From Neobacillus driksii (GTDB lineage Bacteria > Bacillota > Bacilli > Bacillales > Cytobacillaceae), in assembly GCF_013409995.1 (NCBI RefSeq), contig NZ_JACCBX010000003.1, forward strand, positions 248,001 through 312,000: 64,000 bases of DNA. The letters are read 5' to 3'. A program made the translations under genes and the position numbers. The first letter of the stretch is position 1; each line of letters starts with the position of its first letter. The notes beneath the pieces are model-generated. The model saw only the letters and a list, made by a program, of their open reading frames with translations. It ran no database searches and was not told the origin of the DNA. Of the stretch, positions 9,166 to 18,574 are shown piece by piece.

Positions 9166-10202
9166 TATCTATCACCATACTTTGCAAGAACGAGTCTGAT
9201 TTGAAAGTAGGAAACTGTTTTTAGTGTGTTCCTAATTACCTTTAACTGCCTAGTAGATTCTCGCTTTGAAATTTCTAGAATCTGATGCTGAATTTCTTCA
9301 TTTACATACGAGTTAATGGAAAAATCCTTAACATTCAAAGCAAACTCTACAAGATGGTCTTCAATCGTACTTATTTTTAAATTCCGAATGCTTGCGATTT
9401 CCTCCGCAGTAAATCCTTGATTGAGAAGTACAAGGGTTTTACGAGCCGAAAGTGTTAAAGAATCGTTTTGGTCTAAATTAGCAAGCAGCGATGATAATAC
9501 TTTAAATCGAGAAGGATCATTTTCAACAAAATGAAGTAAACAATGAATTGTATTAATAAATTCCAGATGAAAATGTAATGAATCGATATTTAATTTTTTC
9601 GCAATTTGAGAAGAGGTCAACCCAATCTGCTTGTATCCAGTTAATCGAAATATTAAAACCTTTGGATTTACATCTCTGGCAAGTTCAAGAATTTCAATCA
9701 ATTCCGAAAAAAGGGATCTTCCAAGCTCTTGCTTTGGTACAGAGGTAGACTTTAGAAACCCCTTTAACCAGTTATGAACATCAACATTTTTTTGAATTGG
9801 GATATATTTGGTTTCATGGAATGTAAAATTTGAAGTTACTTGTACTAACAGCGAGAGTCTTTCCCAAACTAATAAGGTAAAGGGTTGATATCGCCATCCA
9901 TTCACATAATATGGCTGTTCATTATTTAATAAATAATCTTCACCAGCTGGGGTAAGTAGAAATCTTTGTTCCCCACATGGTTCAACCAGTTTATTTTCAA
10001 GTAACTTGCTGAAAATCTCATCAAAGGATTCACGCGTTAACGGTTCAAGAATCCGAAAGTACCTTTTTAGTGAAAATAAATGTGCATCCTGAAGTGTTTG
10101 TGATGATTTTTTTCCATTTAACAGATGATAGATGGAATAAATTGTTCGTTCACCATTTAATTGTTTTAAACAATATAACAAAATGTTTTCAATTCTACAC
10201 AT
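9165..10202 (-). CDS. ypbB: Helix-turn-helix protein YpbB
   Basis: 345 residues from the ATG at 10202, which has GGTGGAAAG upstream; in-frame starts at 10226 and 10235 lack such a site. The N-terminus matches the YpbB pattern ([22 protein letters not shown]). A helix-turn-helix segment near residues 255-300 ([25 protein letters not shown]) is typical of the HTH at the end of RecQ-like helicases. Its pairing with recS suggests they act together, since the family partner helicases often contain this domain fused. DNA binding is inferred. Confidence 0.88.
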   Translation of the reverse strand: MCRIENILLYCLKQLNGERTIYSIYHLLNGKKSSQTLQDAHLFSLKRYFRILEPLTRESFDEIFSKLLENKLVEPCGEQRFLLTPAGEDYLLNNEQPYYVNGWRYQPFTLLVWERLSLLVQVTSNFTFHETKYIPIQKNVDVHNWLKGFLKSTSVPKQELGRSLFSELIEILELARDVNPKVLIFRLTGYKQIGLTSSQIAKKLNIDSLHFHLEFINTIHCLLHFVENDPSRFKVLSSLLANLDQNDSLTLSARKTLVLLNQGFTAEEIASIRNLKISTIEDHLVEFALNVKDFSINSYVNEEIQHQILEISKRESTRQLKVIRNTLKTVSYFQIRLVLAKYGDR

Positions 10203-10410
10203 TTCTTTCCACCACTTTTTGTTCATAATCGACAAAATTACCTATTTTTCTATCCCTTATTCTATCATGAAACGGCGTATCGTGTTGCTAAAAATTGTGG
10301 AAGATTAGGGGAATCCATTTTCTATATAGCATTTTTCTATTGAAAAGTTACTCACAGAGTTTTACAATAGGAATGGGTAATGCGTTTCCATTATATATGG
10401 AAGGTAGTAA

Positions 10411-10686
<276 letters not shown>

Positions 10687-10718
10687 TATTTTGTCATTAA
10701 AATATTGTTAAGCTGCTG

Positions 10719-10748
10719 CCCCTGCCTAATGGCGGGGGTTATTTATTT
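10719..10748 (+). terminator. Terminator of fer
   Basis: CCCCTGCC-TAAT-GGCGGGG stem (one T-G wobble) followed by TTATTTATTTTTT. Confidence 0.8.
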
Positions 10749-10755
10749 TTTAAAA

Positions 10756-10787
10756 AATAAAAAAACCAGGCTGCACCTGGTTTCTTT
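10756..10787 (-). terminator. Terminator of ribU (bidirectional)
   Basis: AAACCAGG / CCTGGTTT stem. On the minus strand it is followed by TTTTATTTTTT after the ribU stop; on the plus strand by TCTTTTT. Confidence 0.85.
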
Positions 10788-10791
10788 TTAA

Positions 10792-11361
10792 TTAAGCACT
10801 CTTTACGATTGTTAATTTATTAATCCATGACTGCATCCGAAGGAATAACAGCATAAATATTGAAGACATAATTAAACCTTTTATGATATTAAATGGTAAG
10901 ATAGCTGGTACGACTAAATTACGCATGTCAGGGAACTGCAACAGCGAAGTATACGCCGGTAAAATAAACAAGTAATTTAAAACGCTCATCATTATCGCCA
11001 TAATAAGTGTTCCAACAATAAGTGCAAGCGTCATTCCTTTTCTGGTTTTCATTTTGTTGTAAACATAGAAAGTAGGCAACACAAACAAAATACCAGCTAA
11101 AAAATTGGCAATATGCCCAACCGGAATTCCAGTTGTACTTCCAGTAGCTACATAATTAAGCGCATTTTTGAAAAACTCGACTAAAATTCCTGCAACAGGT
11201 CCAAAAATTAAAGCTGCGATTAATGCTGGGATATCGCTAAAATCGATAAATAAGAAATTTGGGAATGGCGGGAGCGGGAAGTTTATCAGCATTAAAAGAT
11301 ATGCGATACTGCTCAGCATTCCGATTGATACAATTGCTTTGACACTCATTTTTTTCTTCAA
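10792..11361 (-). CDS. ribU: Riboflavin transporter RibU (ECF S component)
   Basis: 189 residues, about six transmembrane helices. The pattern FPNFLFIDFSDIPALIAALI near residue 35 is typical of the riboflavin-binding S component of ECF transporters (old names YpaA, FmnP). It would work with the shared EcfAA'T module encoded elsewhere. The start is TTG at 11361 with AGAGAGG five bases upstream; the next ATG is too far from that site. Expression is under an FMN riboswitch with its own terminator hairpin (separate entries), which independently supports the function. Confidence 0.95.
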   Translation of the reverse strand: MKKKMSVKAIVSIGMLSSIAYLLMLINFPLPPFPNFLFIDFSDIPALIAALIFGPVAGILVEFFKNALNYVATGSTTGIPVGHIANFLAGILFVLPTFYVYNKMKTRKGMTLALIVGTLIMAIMMSVLNYLFILPAYTSLLQFPDMRNLVVPAILPFNIIKGLIMSSIFMLLFLRMQSWINKLTIVKSA

Positions 11362-11434
11362 TTTTTCCTCTCTCCTTTTGATCCATCAAGTTAGGAAGAG
11401 AGGTTCAGCAGCTTTTAAGGTGTCCCAGTAAAAT

Positions 11435-11462
11435 AAAAAACCTCAAGAATATATCTTGAGGG
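11435..11462 (-). terminator. Regulatory terminator of the ribU leader
   Basis: CCTCAAGA / TCTTGAGG stem followed on the minus strand by TTTTTTATTTT, placed between the FMN aptamer and ribU. It is the expression platform expected for FMN-triggered transcription termination. Confidence 0.88.
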
Positions 11463-11518
11463 AGTTTACAAAGGCACTCTTAATAAACGTTCAATATACC
11501 AGCGTTTTTAGAACGTCG

Positions 11519-11653
11519 CAGAACCTCCATCTTCTCCCATCCAGACTATACTGTCGGCTTTGGAATCACACCAAATCCTGCCATAAAGGCTCGCGGGCTC
11601 AAGAGTTTTTACTCTAATACCGCCGATCGGGAATTTCACCCTGCCCCGAAGAT
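11519..11653 (-). promoter_or_regulatory. FMN riboswitch (RFN element) controlling ribU
   Basis: The minus strand carries the conserved RFN blocks in order: CTTCGGGGCAGGGTG, AATTCCCGATCGGCGGT, AGCCCGCGAGCC, CAGGATTTGGTGTGATTCC, AAAGCCGACAGT, and AGTCTGGATGGGAGAAG. These enclose the six-arm FMN aptamer. FMN binding favours the downstream terminator and lowers ribU expression. Confidence 0.97.
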
Positions 11654-11677
11654 AGATCGATATTTAATTTCTTGTTA

Positions 11678-11706
11678 ATTATACTAATAATAATTAATTT
11701 TGAAAA
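11678..11706 (-). promoter_or_regulatory. Sigma-A promoter of ribU leader
   Basis: A TATAAT -10 (11678-11683) lies 17 bases from a weak TTTTCA -35 (11701-11706), placing the start just upstream of the FMN aptamer. Confidence 0.6.
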
Positions 11707-11709
11707 GAA

Positions 11710-11741
11710 AAAAGCGCTAACCGATTGTGACGGTTAGCGCT
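11710..11741 (-). terminator. Terminator of the M23 peptidase gene
   Basis: AGCGCTAACCG / CGGTTAGCGCT, an 11-bp perfect stem followed by TTTTTTC on the minus strand. It borders directly on the ribU promoter. Confidence 0.9.
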
Positions 11742-11747
11742 AAATAT

Positions 11748-12470
11748 TTAGTTCTGGATTACTAAAACCTGTTCAGGCAAGATGAGGTCTGATTTTAACT
11801 GGTTGACTTCTTTTAGTTTTGCAACTGATAGGTTGCTTTTTAGAGCAATGGATGATAAGGTGTCTCCTGCTTGTACAATATAATGGGCACTGTGACCTTT
11901 CACGTTTGTACTGGCTGTTAGACTTTCAGAAGTTCCTTCCATTCCACCTTTAACTGCCACACCTACCTCAGCATTCCCAAGCAGTCTTTCAGGATCAATA
12001 GCATTTTTCTTATCATAAGTCCATTCAATTTGATGACTCTCAAAATGGAGATGAACACCAGTGGATTCACCCGTTCTCCCCATTGTTCCAACTCTATCAC
12101 CTTGTTTAATCTCTTGTCCCTCACTTACAAGTCGATTATTTAAGTGAGCATATACGGTAACAAAATTATTTGGGTGATTAATAAAGACCACATTCCCATA
12201 CGTTTTCGAATAATAGGATTTACCTACTACGCCATCCTCTACAGCAACTATAGGTGAGTTAAGACTCCCAGCTATGTCAATACCTTTATGTGTTCCATGC
12301 CTTGTCCCATATGTATCAGATACGACACCATCTGTGGGCCATATCCATCCAGCTTTTATTGCTTGTGAATCCTGCATACTCGCTTCCGTCTGTTTACCTC
12401 CTAAAAATAATAAACTGACACAAAGCGCCATAATTGCGGCGATTAAAAGCCGCCTTATGTAGTCTCGCAT
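11748..12470 (-). CDS. M23 peptidoglycan endopeptidase with C-terminal LysM
   Basis: 240 residues. A signal peptide or anchor (about 8-30) is followed by an M23 (LytM/lysostaphin) domain with complete zinc ligands: H61 and D65 in HKGID, and H142 in HLHFE; H109 (AHL) and H140 are also conserved. A LysM domain covers about 196-238. It should cut peptide cross-links in the wall. AGGAGGA precedes the ATG. The family includes spore-wall enzymes such as SpoIIQ-like proteins, but SpoIIQ has a degenerate site and this one does not. Specific role unknown. Confidence 0.87.
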   Translation of the reverse strand: MRDYIRRLLIAAIMALCVSLLFLGGKQTEASMQDSQAIKAGWIWPTDGVVSDTYGTRHGTHKGIDIAGSLNSPIVAVEDGVVGKSYYSKTYGNVVFINHPNNFVTVYAHLNNRLVSEGQEIKQGDRVGTMGRTGESTGVHLHFESHQIEWTYDKKNAIDPERLLGNAEVGVAVKGGMEGTSESLTASTNVKGHSAHYIVQAGDTLSSIALKSNLSVAKLKEVNQLKSDLILPEQVLVIQN

Positions 12471-12507
12471 TTAATTTTTTTCCTCCTTAATCTTGTCCTC
12501 TCCTCCA

Positions 12508-12550
12508 CAAACCATATGTTAAACTAATCAAGTTTAGAACATATAGTTTG
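12508..12550. promoter_or_regulatory. Imperfect palindrome upstream of the M23 peptidase gene
   Basis: CAAACCATATGTTAAACT faces AGTTTAGAACATATAGTTTG across a 5-base centre, about 40 bases before the ATG. Arms match apart from one mismatch and a two-base bulge. It could be an operator or an RNA hairpin in the leader; there is no T-run for a terminator. Confidence 0.4.
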
Positions 12551-12621
12551 AAGAGACGGTTGAACATACTTGTTATAATTTGGAGACAAATGGTTTTTTA
12601 TACACAAATAAATAGAAAAGT

Positions 12622-12797
12622 GGAAGGCGCCTGCCTATCGGCGACAAGCATAAGACGAGCCGGTAGGAAGGTTGCTCTTTAACCTTCTTGACGGATTGGC
12701 TGTAGACCAAAGAGCCGATGGCGCCTCCTTGTAAAAGCTAACGCTTTTCCTTCGTGCGAGGCGTCGCTTCCGAAGCTTACTCTTGTGGAACTAGACA
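12622..12797 (+). repeat. Long copy of dispersed palindromic repeat
   Basis: Core 12622-12726 begins GGAAGGCGCC and ends GATGGCGCC, with nested inverted arms (ATCGGC/GCCGAT, GAAGGTT/AACCTTC). It matches the copy at 32881-32984 almost base for base. A further 60-base segment containing AAAAGC/GCTTTT follows before the shared tail GGAACTAGACA at 12787-12797. It accounts for most of the 368-bp gap between the M23 gene and rsiX. Confidence 0.85.
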
Positions 12798-12828
12798 AAA
12801 AAAAGATTAACCATGTTATGGTCAATCT
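12797..12828 (-). terminator. Terminator of sigX-rsiX
   Basis: AGATTGACCAT / ATGGTTAATCT stem (one G-T pair, 3-nt loop) followed by TTTTTTT on the minus strand, just after the rsiX stop. Confidence 0.85.
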
Positions 12829-12838
12829 CTTTCTTTTT

Positions 12839-14008
12839 TTATTGGATTTGACGAAGATTTGGCGCTAGTGGAACTTTCATTTCTTTCGTTAAGTCAAATG
12901 GTCCCAAAAGCTGAATCGGAGCATTTACTATCGTTATTGTATCTATCCCAAACTCCTTAGCAGTTAGTAAAATAGCTTCATAGGAGTTCACGGTTTCCTG
13001 GCTATTCTCCATTGCTGCATTTTCATCCAGGGTGATGATTAACTTATTTTCTTTGGCTGTAACATCCTTAATCGGGAAGGATGGTATTAATGAGGCTTTT
13101 AGAGCTTGCTCTTGTTGATCGGTCTTCATTGCTTCCAAAGCAGCGTTAATATCTTGATACGTATCAGTCGAAGGGACGAGGTAGGTGGTATCCATCCCAT
13201 CAGGTTTATAAAAGAAATAGGCGTGTTTTCCTTCTGGTTTTACTTCTATCTCTTCCAATACCCCATAATTACCAAGTTCTACACCCGGCTGACCATCGGT
13301 TTTTAACATAATTTTATTAACGTTACTGTTTGAAGCTATATTATTCTTAAGAGTAGTGATAAAATTAATTTCAGCTGTAGAACCTTGCCCATAAGGATGA
13401 TTTTTAGGTACGTCAACTATGACTGTATTCTTAGTTTCATCCAATTCGAACTTGGCATTTAAAGGATAATAATCAGCAAGTCCCCATTCCTCTTCATTTA
13501 ATAATTCCATTGATTCTGTAAATATAGTTAACCAATTCTTATTATTATCTGGTGTAACAACAATGGATATAGGTACTAGATTTTGTGCCTGCGAATCAGG
13601 AATCCAATACGTGATTACAGTTCCATCACCCGCTTCATCATCGTATAAAGCGTTTTTATTGATTTCGGTTATCCGCATTTCAGGTTTAGAACCTGATTTA
13701 CTATCTTCTTTTTTCATCAAAAGCGATGAGTGATCATCAGACTGGCTCATTTTTGCTTCACTTGACGATTCTTCTTGTTTTGAACTATCAAAAGAATTTT
13801 GTGTTCCATTCAACATTTTAGGTACTAATAAGAAGAATAAGAGTAAGGCAGCTGCAGCTGCAAAACCTGGAATGAGCCACGCCGATCTTTTTCTCTTTTT
13901 TATAGAAAGATTTTGGTATATGTCACGAGGATTGCGATTGTCATGTATTTTGGGCATTTGCCTTAGTAATTCTTCGAGCTGCTTATCGCTCCACTCTGAC
14001 TTTTTCAC
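12839..14008 (-). CDS. rsiX: Anti-sigma factor RsiX
   Basis: 389 residues starting at GTG 14008, with AAAGGAGGG upstream inside sigX. The cytoplasmic N-terminus (KSEWSDKQLEELLRQMPK) is the sigma-binding part, one transmembrane helix spans about 43-62, and a large extracytoplasmic domain follows with a GerM-like repeat, as in B. subtilis RsiX. It should hold SigX inactive at the membrane. It overlaps sigX by 26 bases, so the pair is translationally coupled. Confidence 0.93.
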   Translation of the reverse strand: MKKSEWSDKQLEELLRQMPKIHDNRNPRDIYQNLSIKKRKRSAWLIPGFAAAAALLLFFLLVPKMLNGTQNSFDSSKQEESSSEAKMSQSDDHSSLLMKKEDSKSGSKPEMRITEINKNALYDDEAGDGTVITYWIPDSQAQNLVPISIVVTPDNNKNWLTIFTESMELLNEEEWGLADYYPLNAKFELDETKNTVIVDVPKNHPYGQGSTAEINFITTLKNNIASNSNVNKIMLKTDGQPGVELGNYGVLEEIEVKPEGKHAYFFYKPDGMDTTYLVPSTDTYQDINAALEAMKTDQQEQALKASLIPSFPIKDVTAKENKLIITLDENAAMENSQETVNSYEAILLTAKEFGIDTITIVNAPIQLLGPFDLTKEMKVPLAPNLRQIQ

Positions 14009-14534
14009 TTTCTAATCCCTCCTTTTCATTAAACATTTCCATATACTTCTTTAAAACCTTTAATGCGCGGTGTTGTGTCGTTTTCACTTTACTCTCTGTC
14101 CACCCCAAGGTTTCGGCAGTTTCGGTAATCGATAAATCATTTAAGAAACGTAATACGACAACAGAACGTTGATCTACTGTACAATGCTCTAGACACTGAT
14201 AAATCCATTTGACTTCTTCTTTATGGACCATAATTTCGTCTGGAATTGGGTATTCATCTTTTACTTGGCTGGAAGTCCAATCAAACTTTTCAAGCAGTCT
14301 TCCCTTCCATCCCTTTTGCTTTCGAAATGAATCGATTGCGACATTCCGTGCGATAGAAAAAAGCCACGTTTTCTCGCTGCTCTTTCCTTGAAAACGATGA
14401 TAGGATTTAAACACCCTGATATATACTTCTTGTACTAAATCCTCTGCCTGTTCCTTGTTCCTTACCATATAAAATAAAAATTGAAAAACGTCATGATGAT
14501 ATTTTTGATATAGTTCATCGAAAACGGAGTCCAT
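13983..14534 (-). CDS. sigX: ECF RNA polymerase sigma factor SigX
   Basis: 183 residues from the ATG at 14534 (GGGAGGGG seven bases before); an upstream in-frame ATG at 14555 has no site. Region 2 includes EQAEDLVQEVYIRVFKS, and region 4 includes LSITETAETLGWTESKVKTTQHRAL. In B. subtilis SigX controls cell-surface charge and lipid genes that protect against cationic peptides. It is followed by its anti-sigma rsiX and preceded by a matching promoter. Confidence 0.94.
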   Translation of the reverse strand: MDSVFDELYQKYHHDVFQFLFYMVRNKEQAEDLVQEVYIRVFKSYHRFQGKSSEKTWLFSIARNVAIDSFRKQKGWKGRLLEKFDWTSSQVKDEYPIPDEIMVHKEEVKWIYQCLEHCTVDQRSVVVLRFLNDLSITETAETLGWTESKVKTTQHRALKVLKKYMEMFNEKEGLESEKVRVER

Positions 14535-14562
14535 TCCATTCCCCTCCCCGTTCATTGAATTA

Positions 14563-14589
14563 GTCGATACTTATGTCCAAAAAGTTACA
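14563..14589 (-). promoter_or_regulatory. Autoregulatory ECF (SigX-type) promoter
   Basis: On the minus strand TGTAAC (14584-14589) is followed after 17 bases by CGAC (14563-14566), the B. subtilis SigX consensus, about 30 bases upstream of the sigX start. Confidence 0.8.
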
Positions 14590-14654
14590 TATTTTAAATA
14601 TAGACTTTTTAAGTCAAAAAGTGAAGGCATGTTACAGAAACGATAAAAAAACAA

Positions 14655-14681
14655 AAAACTCATCAGTAAAAGATGAGTTTT
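14655..14681 (-). terminator. Terminator of resDE
   Basis: AAAACTCATC / GATGAGTTTT stem with 7-nt loop and a T-rich tail on the minus strand, after the resE stop. Confidence 0.85.
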
Positions 14682-14721
14682 AATTGTTTCCCGTGAATCA
14701 AGAGAAATCGCCATTTTTTTC

Positions 14722-16503
14722 TTATTTTCGTGGAAGTAAAAAGGTAAATGTCGTTCCTTGTCCTATTTTACTTTGTACGGAGATATGCCCTCGGTGTGCA
14801 TCAATAATATTTTTTGCTATAGCAAGTCCCAGCCCAGTACCAGCTCTTCCTCTAGTACGTGCTTTATCTGCTTTATAAAAACGTTCAAAAACGAATGGTA
14901 AATCTTCTTCCGGTATTCCTGAACCTGAGTCTGACACTTCTACTTTTATGCCAAAATCATCCTTTTTTACAAGTAATCTAACTGATCCGCCCTGAGGAGT
15001 ATGTCTGATAGCATTATCAATTAAATTGGTCAGCACTTGTTCAATACGATCAGGGTCAAATAATATATTTGGTATATCATGTTCTAGGTCAGCACTTAAA
15101 TGGATATCATTATCTCTAGCAAGCCCTTGAAATTTATGAACAATTCTATTCATAAACGAATGAAGGTTAACCTCATCAAGTGTTAATTGAATATGCCCTG
15201 CTTCCATTCTAGCGAGGTCAAGCAACTCATTAACAAGTCTGCCCATCCTTAATGATTCATCATAGATGACTTTAGCCATCTCTTTTTTCTCTTCCTGAGA
15301 TTCCGCAATGTCATCCACAATCGCTTCACTATAGCCCTGTAACATCGAAATTGGTGTTCGAAGCTCGTGAGAAACATTTGCAATGAAGTCTTTTCTCATT
15401 TTTTCTAGTACCCGTTCCTCTGTCATATCTCTAAGTACAGCCACTGCTCCCCGAATAAATCGGTTACTATAAAGAGGGCTGACCAGAATGACCCAATGGC
15501 GGCCTTGAAGAGAAATTTCCCCTACTTGTTCTTTCTCTGTATCAACAGCTCGTTGAAAAAGTTCCATTGCCTCAGTTGGTATTTCCCCAGAGGTGTTTCC
15601 AGGACCACCATTTTCATAGTACCAATATTGCAAAAAGCGGTCTGCTGGAGGATTGGTTATCAAGATCGTTCCATCACGGTTAAAGGTTATTACACCGTCT
15701 GCCATACTACTTAGGATACTAGCAAGCTGCTCTTTTTCTTGGCTAAGGGCATTCATATTGAACTTTAATTGCCGTCCCATTTGGTTAAAAGCTGTAGCAA
15801 GCTCACCAATTTCATCATGCGTTAGGATCGGTACTTTGGTATCAAATTTACCTCTTGCTACTTCGAATGCTGCTTCTCTCATTTTCCTAAGTGGTGCTGT
15901 AATCCTTGTAGACAAAAAGAATGCAAAAATAGTTGTGAGGATAATTGCAACACCCGCAACAAGTAGTATAAAATTAGTTGTTGAATGAGTAGTTTCTTCC
16001 ACTACCTCCAAGGATTGATAAATAAAAACAGCACCATTTTGTCCATCATCTATGTGCAGCGGAACACCAATGATCGAATATTTTGCACTGTCTTGGTTTA
16101 ATTCATTAGAAGTAAGCCTTGAGACTTTTTCAACCGTCCTGTTTTCCTTAAATACTTTCGACAATTCCACATCATTTCGGATGTCTGGAACCGATAACTT
16201 TACTGATTTCTCCGAGTTTGGAGAGATAAAGACTTCCTGGTCATTTTTAATGATAACCACATTTGTAACTTCATCAATAATTTCCCAAGAGATTTCTAAC
16301 CCTAAAGGTAATTGCTCATCAGGATGATTTTCCAATACTTTAGCGATTTTCTCAGCCTGATGAGTTAAATCATTTTTGGTTTCCATAATGGTGTTATTCT
16401 CAAAAAACTCCAGGAGCATTACAGTTAAGATGAAAAGGATAAAAGCCACCAAAAATATGATGGTAAACCAGAGTTTACCAACTACACTTCGTAAAAAGGT
16501 CAT
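14722..16503 (-). CDS. resE: Sensor histidine kinase ResE
   Basis: 593 residues. TM1 about 12-31, extracellular sensor loop, TM2 about 177-198, HAMP about 199-251, PAS about 257-365, HisKA with phospho-acceptor H379 in NVSHELRTP, then the HATPase domain (N box [10 protein letters not shown] boxes [11 protein letters not shown] and [10 protein letters not shown]). It partners with ResD to control respiration genes under oxygen limitation and nitric oxide. The start overlaps the resD stop (ATGA). Confidence 0.95.
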   Translation of the reverse strand: MTFLRSVVGKLWFTIIFLVAFILFILTVMLLEFFENNTIMETKNDLTHQAEKIAKVLENHPDEQLPLGLEISWEIIDEVTNVVIIKNDQEVFISPNSEKSVKLSVPDIRNDVELSKVFKENRTVEKVSRLTSNELNQDSAKYSIIGVPLHIDDGQNGAVFIYQSLEVVEETTHSTTNFILLVAGVAIILTTIFAFFLSTRITAPLRKMREAAFEVARGKFDTKVPILTHDEIGELATAFNQMGRQLKFNMNALSQEKEQLASILSSMADGVITFNRDGTILITNPPADRFLQYWYYENGGPGNTSGEIPTEAMELFQRAVDTEKEQVGEISLQGRHWVILVSPLYSNRFIRGAVAVLRDMTEERVLEKMRKDFIANVSHELRTPISMLQGYSEAIVDDIAESQEEKKEMAKVIYDESLRMGRLVNELLDLARMEAGHIQLTLDEVNLHSFMNRIVHKFQGLARDNDIHLSADLEHDIPNILFDPDRIEQVLTNLIDNAIRHTPQGGSVRLLVKKDDFGIKVEVSDSGSGIPEEDLPFVFERFYKADKARTRGRAGTGLGLAIAKNIIDAHRGHISVQSKIGQGTTFTFLLPRK

Positions 16504-17216
16504 TCATTAACTACCTCAAATTTGTAACCAACTCCCCAAACAGTAAGAATCATTCTTGCTGCCTGCTCAGAGACTTTATTTAACTTTTCACGAAGACGCT
16601 TAACATGTGTGTCAACCGTTCTCAAATCACCAAAAAATTCGTAATGCCAGACTTCTTTCAGTAATTGCTCGCGGTCAAAAACCTTATCAGGTGATTTAGC
16701 AAGGAAATAAAGTAATTCATATTCTTTTGGAGTTAAACTTACTTCTTTACCATCAGCAAGAACACGATGGGCATCATTGTCAATCGTTAAATGTGGGAAC
16801 ACAATAACATCCTTTGTTGTTGTATCTGTTTGCAGATAACTAGTTTGAGATGACCTTCTTAATAGTGCCTTTACTCGTAGTACTACTTCTCTAGGGCTGA
16901 ATGGTTTAACAATATAGTCGTCTGTTCCTACCTCAAAGCCCTGGACACGATTAACCTCTTCACCTTTTGCAGTTAACATGATAACAGGCGTAGCCTTCTT
17001 TTCCCTTAATTCTCGGCACACCTCTAAACCATCTTTACCAGGCATCATTAAGTCTAAAAGGATTACATCATAATCATTCGCAATCGCTTTCGTTAAGGCT
17101 TCATTCCCGTCCTCTGCTTCATCAATCAAATATTCTTCACGCTCTAAATACATTTTTAATAAACGGCGAATTCTTTCCTCGTCATCTACCACTAAAATTT
17201 TTACGTCTTTATCCAT
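16500..17216 (-). CDS. resD: Response regulator ResD
   Basis: 238 residues, OmpR/PhoB class. The receiver has the acidic pair D11-D12, phosphorylation site D55 in LLDLMMPG, T82 area MLTAKG, and the conserved lysine in VKPFSP. A winged-helix domain follows ([16 protein letters not shown]). The ATG at 17216 has GGAGGG seven bases upstream; an earlier start at 17231 does not. Separated from resC by a terminator, so resDE probably have their own promoter too. Confidence 0.95.
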   Translation of the reverse strand: MDKDVKILVVDDEERIRRLLKMYLEREEYLIDEAEDGNEALTKAIANDYDVILLDLMMPGKDGLEVCRELREKKATPVIMLTAKGEEVNRVQGFEVGTDDYIVKPFSPREVVLRVKALLRRSSQTSYLQTDTTTKDVIVFPHLTIDNDAHRVLADGKEVSLTPKEYELLYFLAKSPDKVFDREQLLKEVWHYEFFGDLRTVDTHVKRLREKLNKVSEQAARMILTVWGVGYKFEVVNE

Positions 17217-17347
17217 TAATAATCCCTCCATGCAGTTATTTTACAAAATGTGACTATTTTAATCTATAACTAAACGTAATTGTCTCTTCAAATAGTGACG
17301 ATTTTTTGACAAACCAATTAATTTTTATCTTATTATTTAAAAAATAA

Positions 17348-17370
17348 CCTTTACTTGGAAAAAGTAAAGG
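17348..17370 (-). terminator. Terminator between resABC and resDE
   Basis: CCTTTACTT / AAGTAAAGG stem with TTATTTTTTAAA on the minus strand, after resC. Confidence 0.8.
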
Positions 17371-17389
17371 CTATACAAATAATTTTTTA

Positions 17390-18574
17390 TTATCCAGCAT
17401 AACTATGGAGTCCAGCGATAACTAGGTTTACTGCCACCAAGTTAAACATGATAATGACAAAACCGATTACGGCAAGCCATGCTGATTTTTCCCCATGCCA
17501 TCCTTTTGAAAGACGGAGGTGTAAAAAGGCTGCGTAGAATAACCACGTGATTAACGCCCATACCTCTTTAGGATCCCAGCCCCAGAATCTAGTCCAAGCA
17601 ATTTGCGCCCAGATCATAGCGAAAATTAATGCCCCTAAAGTAAATACAGGGAAACCAATTAGTACTGAACGATAGCTAATTTCATCAACAAAATCCAGGT
17701 TAATATTTTTAACTAAAGGTTGAAGTGCAGCAGAGATACGTTTTCTTAGTATTAATCTTATTAACCCATAGAGAATAAATCCTCCAATAAATGACCAAAT
17801 AACAGAATTCATTTTTTTCGCATTTATTAATGCAGGCATTTCAACTAGAGGTTCAAATTTCCCTTTTGTTAGGAGTTCTCCTTCATGAGGACCCGTAATG
17901 GCTGGCATGGTATATTCCATTGTCACTGCTTGGTCATTCTTATCAACCCAATTAAATTCTGCTTTGTAATCCAAGCTAGAGAATAATGTGGAAACAAGAA
18001 CAAACCCTAGTGTAGTTACTAACGCAAACATCACCGTTTCGAGCCAAAAAGTTCTTTTGCTCGCTTTCGATTGATCAATTACTTTTACTAGATAAATCAA
18101 TCCGGCCGCAAAGCTAATTGCTAAAATCGCTTCACCTAAGGCTGCGGTTGTAACATGGATATGGAGCCAGTCACTTTGCAACGCTGGTATTAATGGCGAA
18201 ATATCTCTAGGAAACATGCTTGCATAAGCAATAACAAGTATTGCAACCGGCATAGTAAACAACCCAAGGAGCGGTGTCCGATAAATATAATAAATGACTA
18301 TGAATGCACCAACGAGACACATTCCGAAAAAGGTTGTAAACTCAAATAGATTACTTACAGGTGCATGTCCTGCAGCAATCCATCTTGTAATAAAATATCC
18401 CACCTGAGAAATAAAGCCTATAATTGTTAAAAAAACGGCAATTTTTCCCCAGCGATTTGTACCTTTTTTTCCTTCTATATCTTTTTTAGCCTTGATGGCT
18501 CCACCAAAGAAGAGGGTCGCAACTAAATAAAGAACAAATGCAATATAAAGTAAATTACTACTTATTGTTACCAA
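17390..18574 (-). CDS. resC: Cytochrome c biogenesis protein ResC (CcsA)
   Basis: 394 residues, eight or more transmembrane helices. The haem-handling tryptophan-rich motif [14 protein letters not shown] (about 324-337) identifies the CcsA/CcmC/CcmF superfamily. With ResB it forms the system II haem export and ligation complex that attaches haem to apocytochrome c outside the membrane. It follows resB directly, the resB stop and resC start being adjacent. Confidence 0.94.
   Translation of the reverse strand: MVTISSNLLYIAFVLYLVATLFFGGAIKAKKDIEGKKGTNRWGKIAVFLTIIGFISQVGYFITRWIAAGHAPVSNLFEFTTFFGMCLVGAFIVIYYIYRTPLLGLFTMPVAILVIAYASMFPRDISPLIPALQSDWLHIHVTTAALGEAILAISFAAGLIYLVKVIDQSKASKRTFWLETVMFALVTTLGFVLVSTLFSSLDYKAEFNWVDKNDQAVTMEYTMPAITGPHEGELLTKGKFEPLVEMPALINAKKMNSVIWSFIGGFILYGLIRLILRKRISAALQPLVKNINLDFVDEISYRSVLIGFPVFTLGALIFAMIWAQIAWTRFWGWDPKEVWALITWLFYAAFLHLRLSKGWHGEKSAWLAVIGFVIIMFNLVAVNLVIAGLHSYAG

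Noticed and set aside
12622-12797. CRISPR array or attachment site in the rsiX-M23 gap
   Set aside because: Only one unit, no regular spacers; it is a dispersed palindromic repeat.
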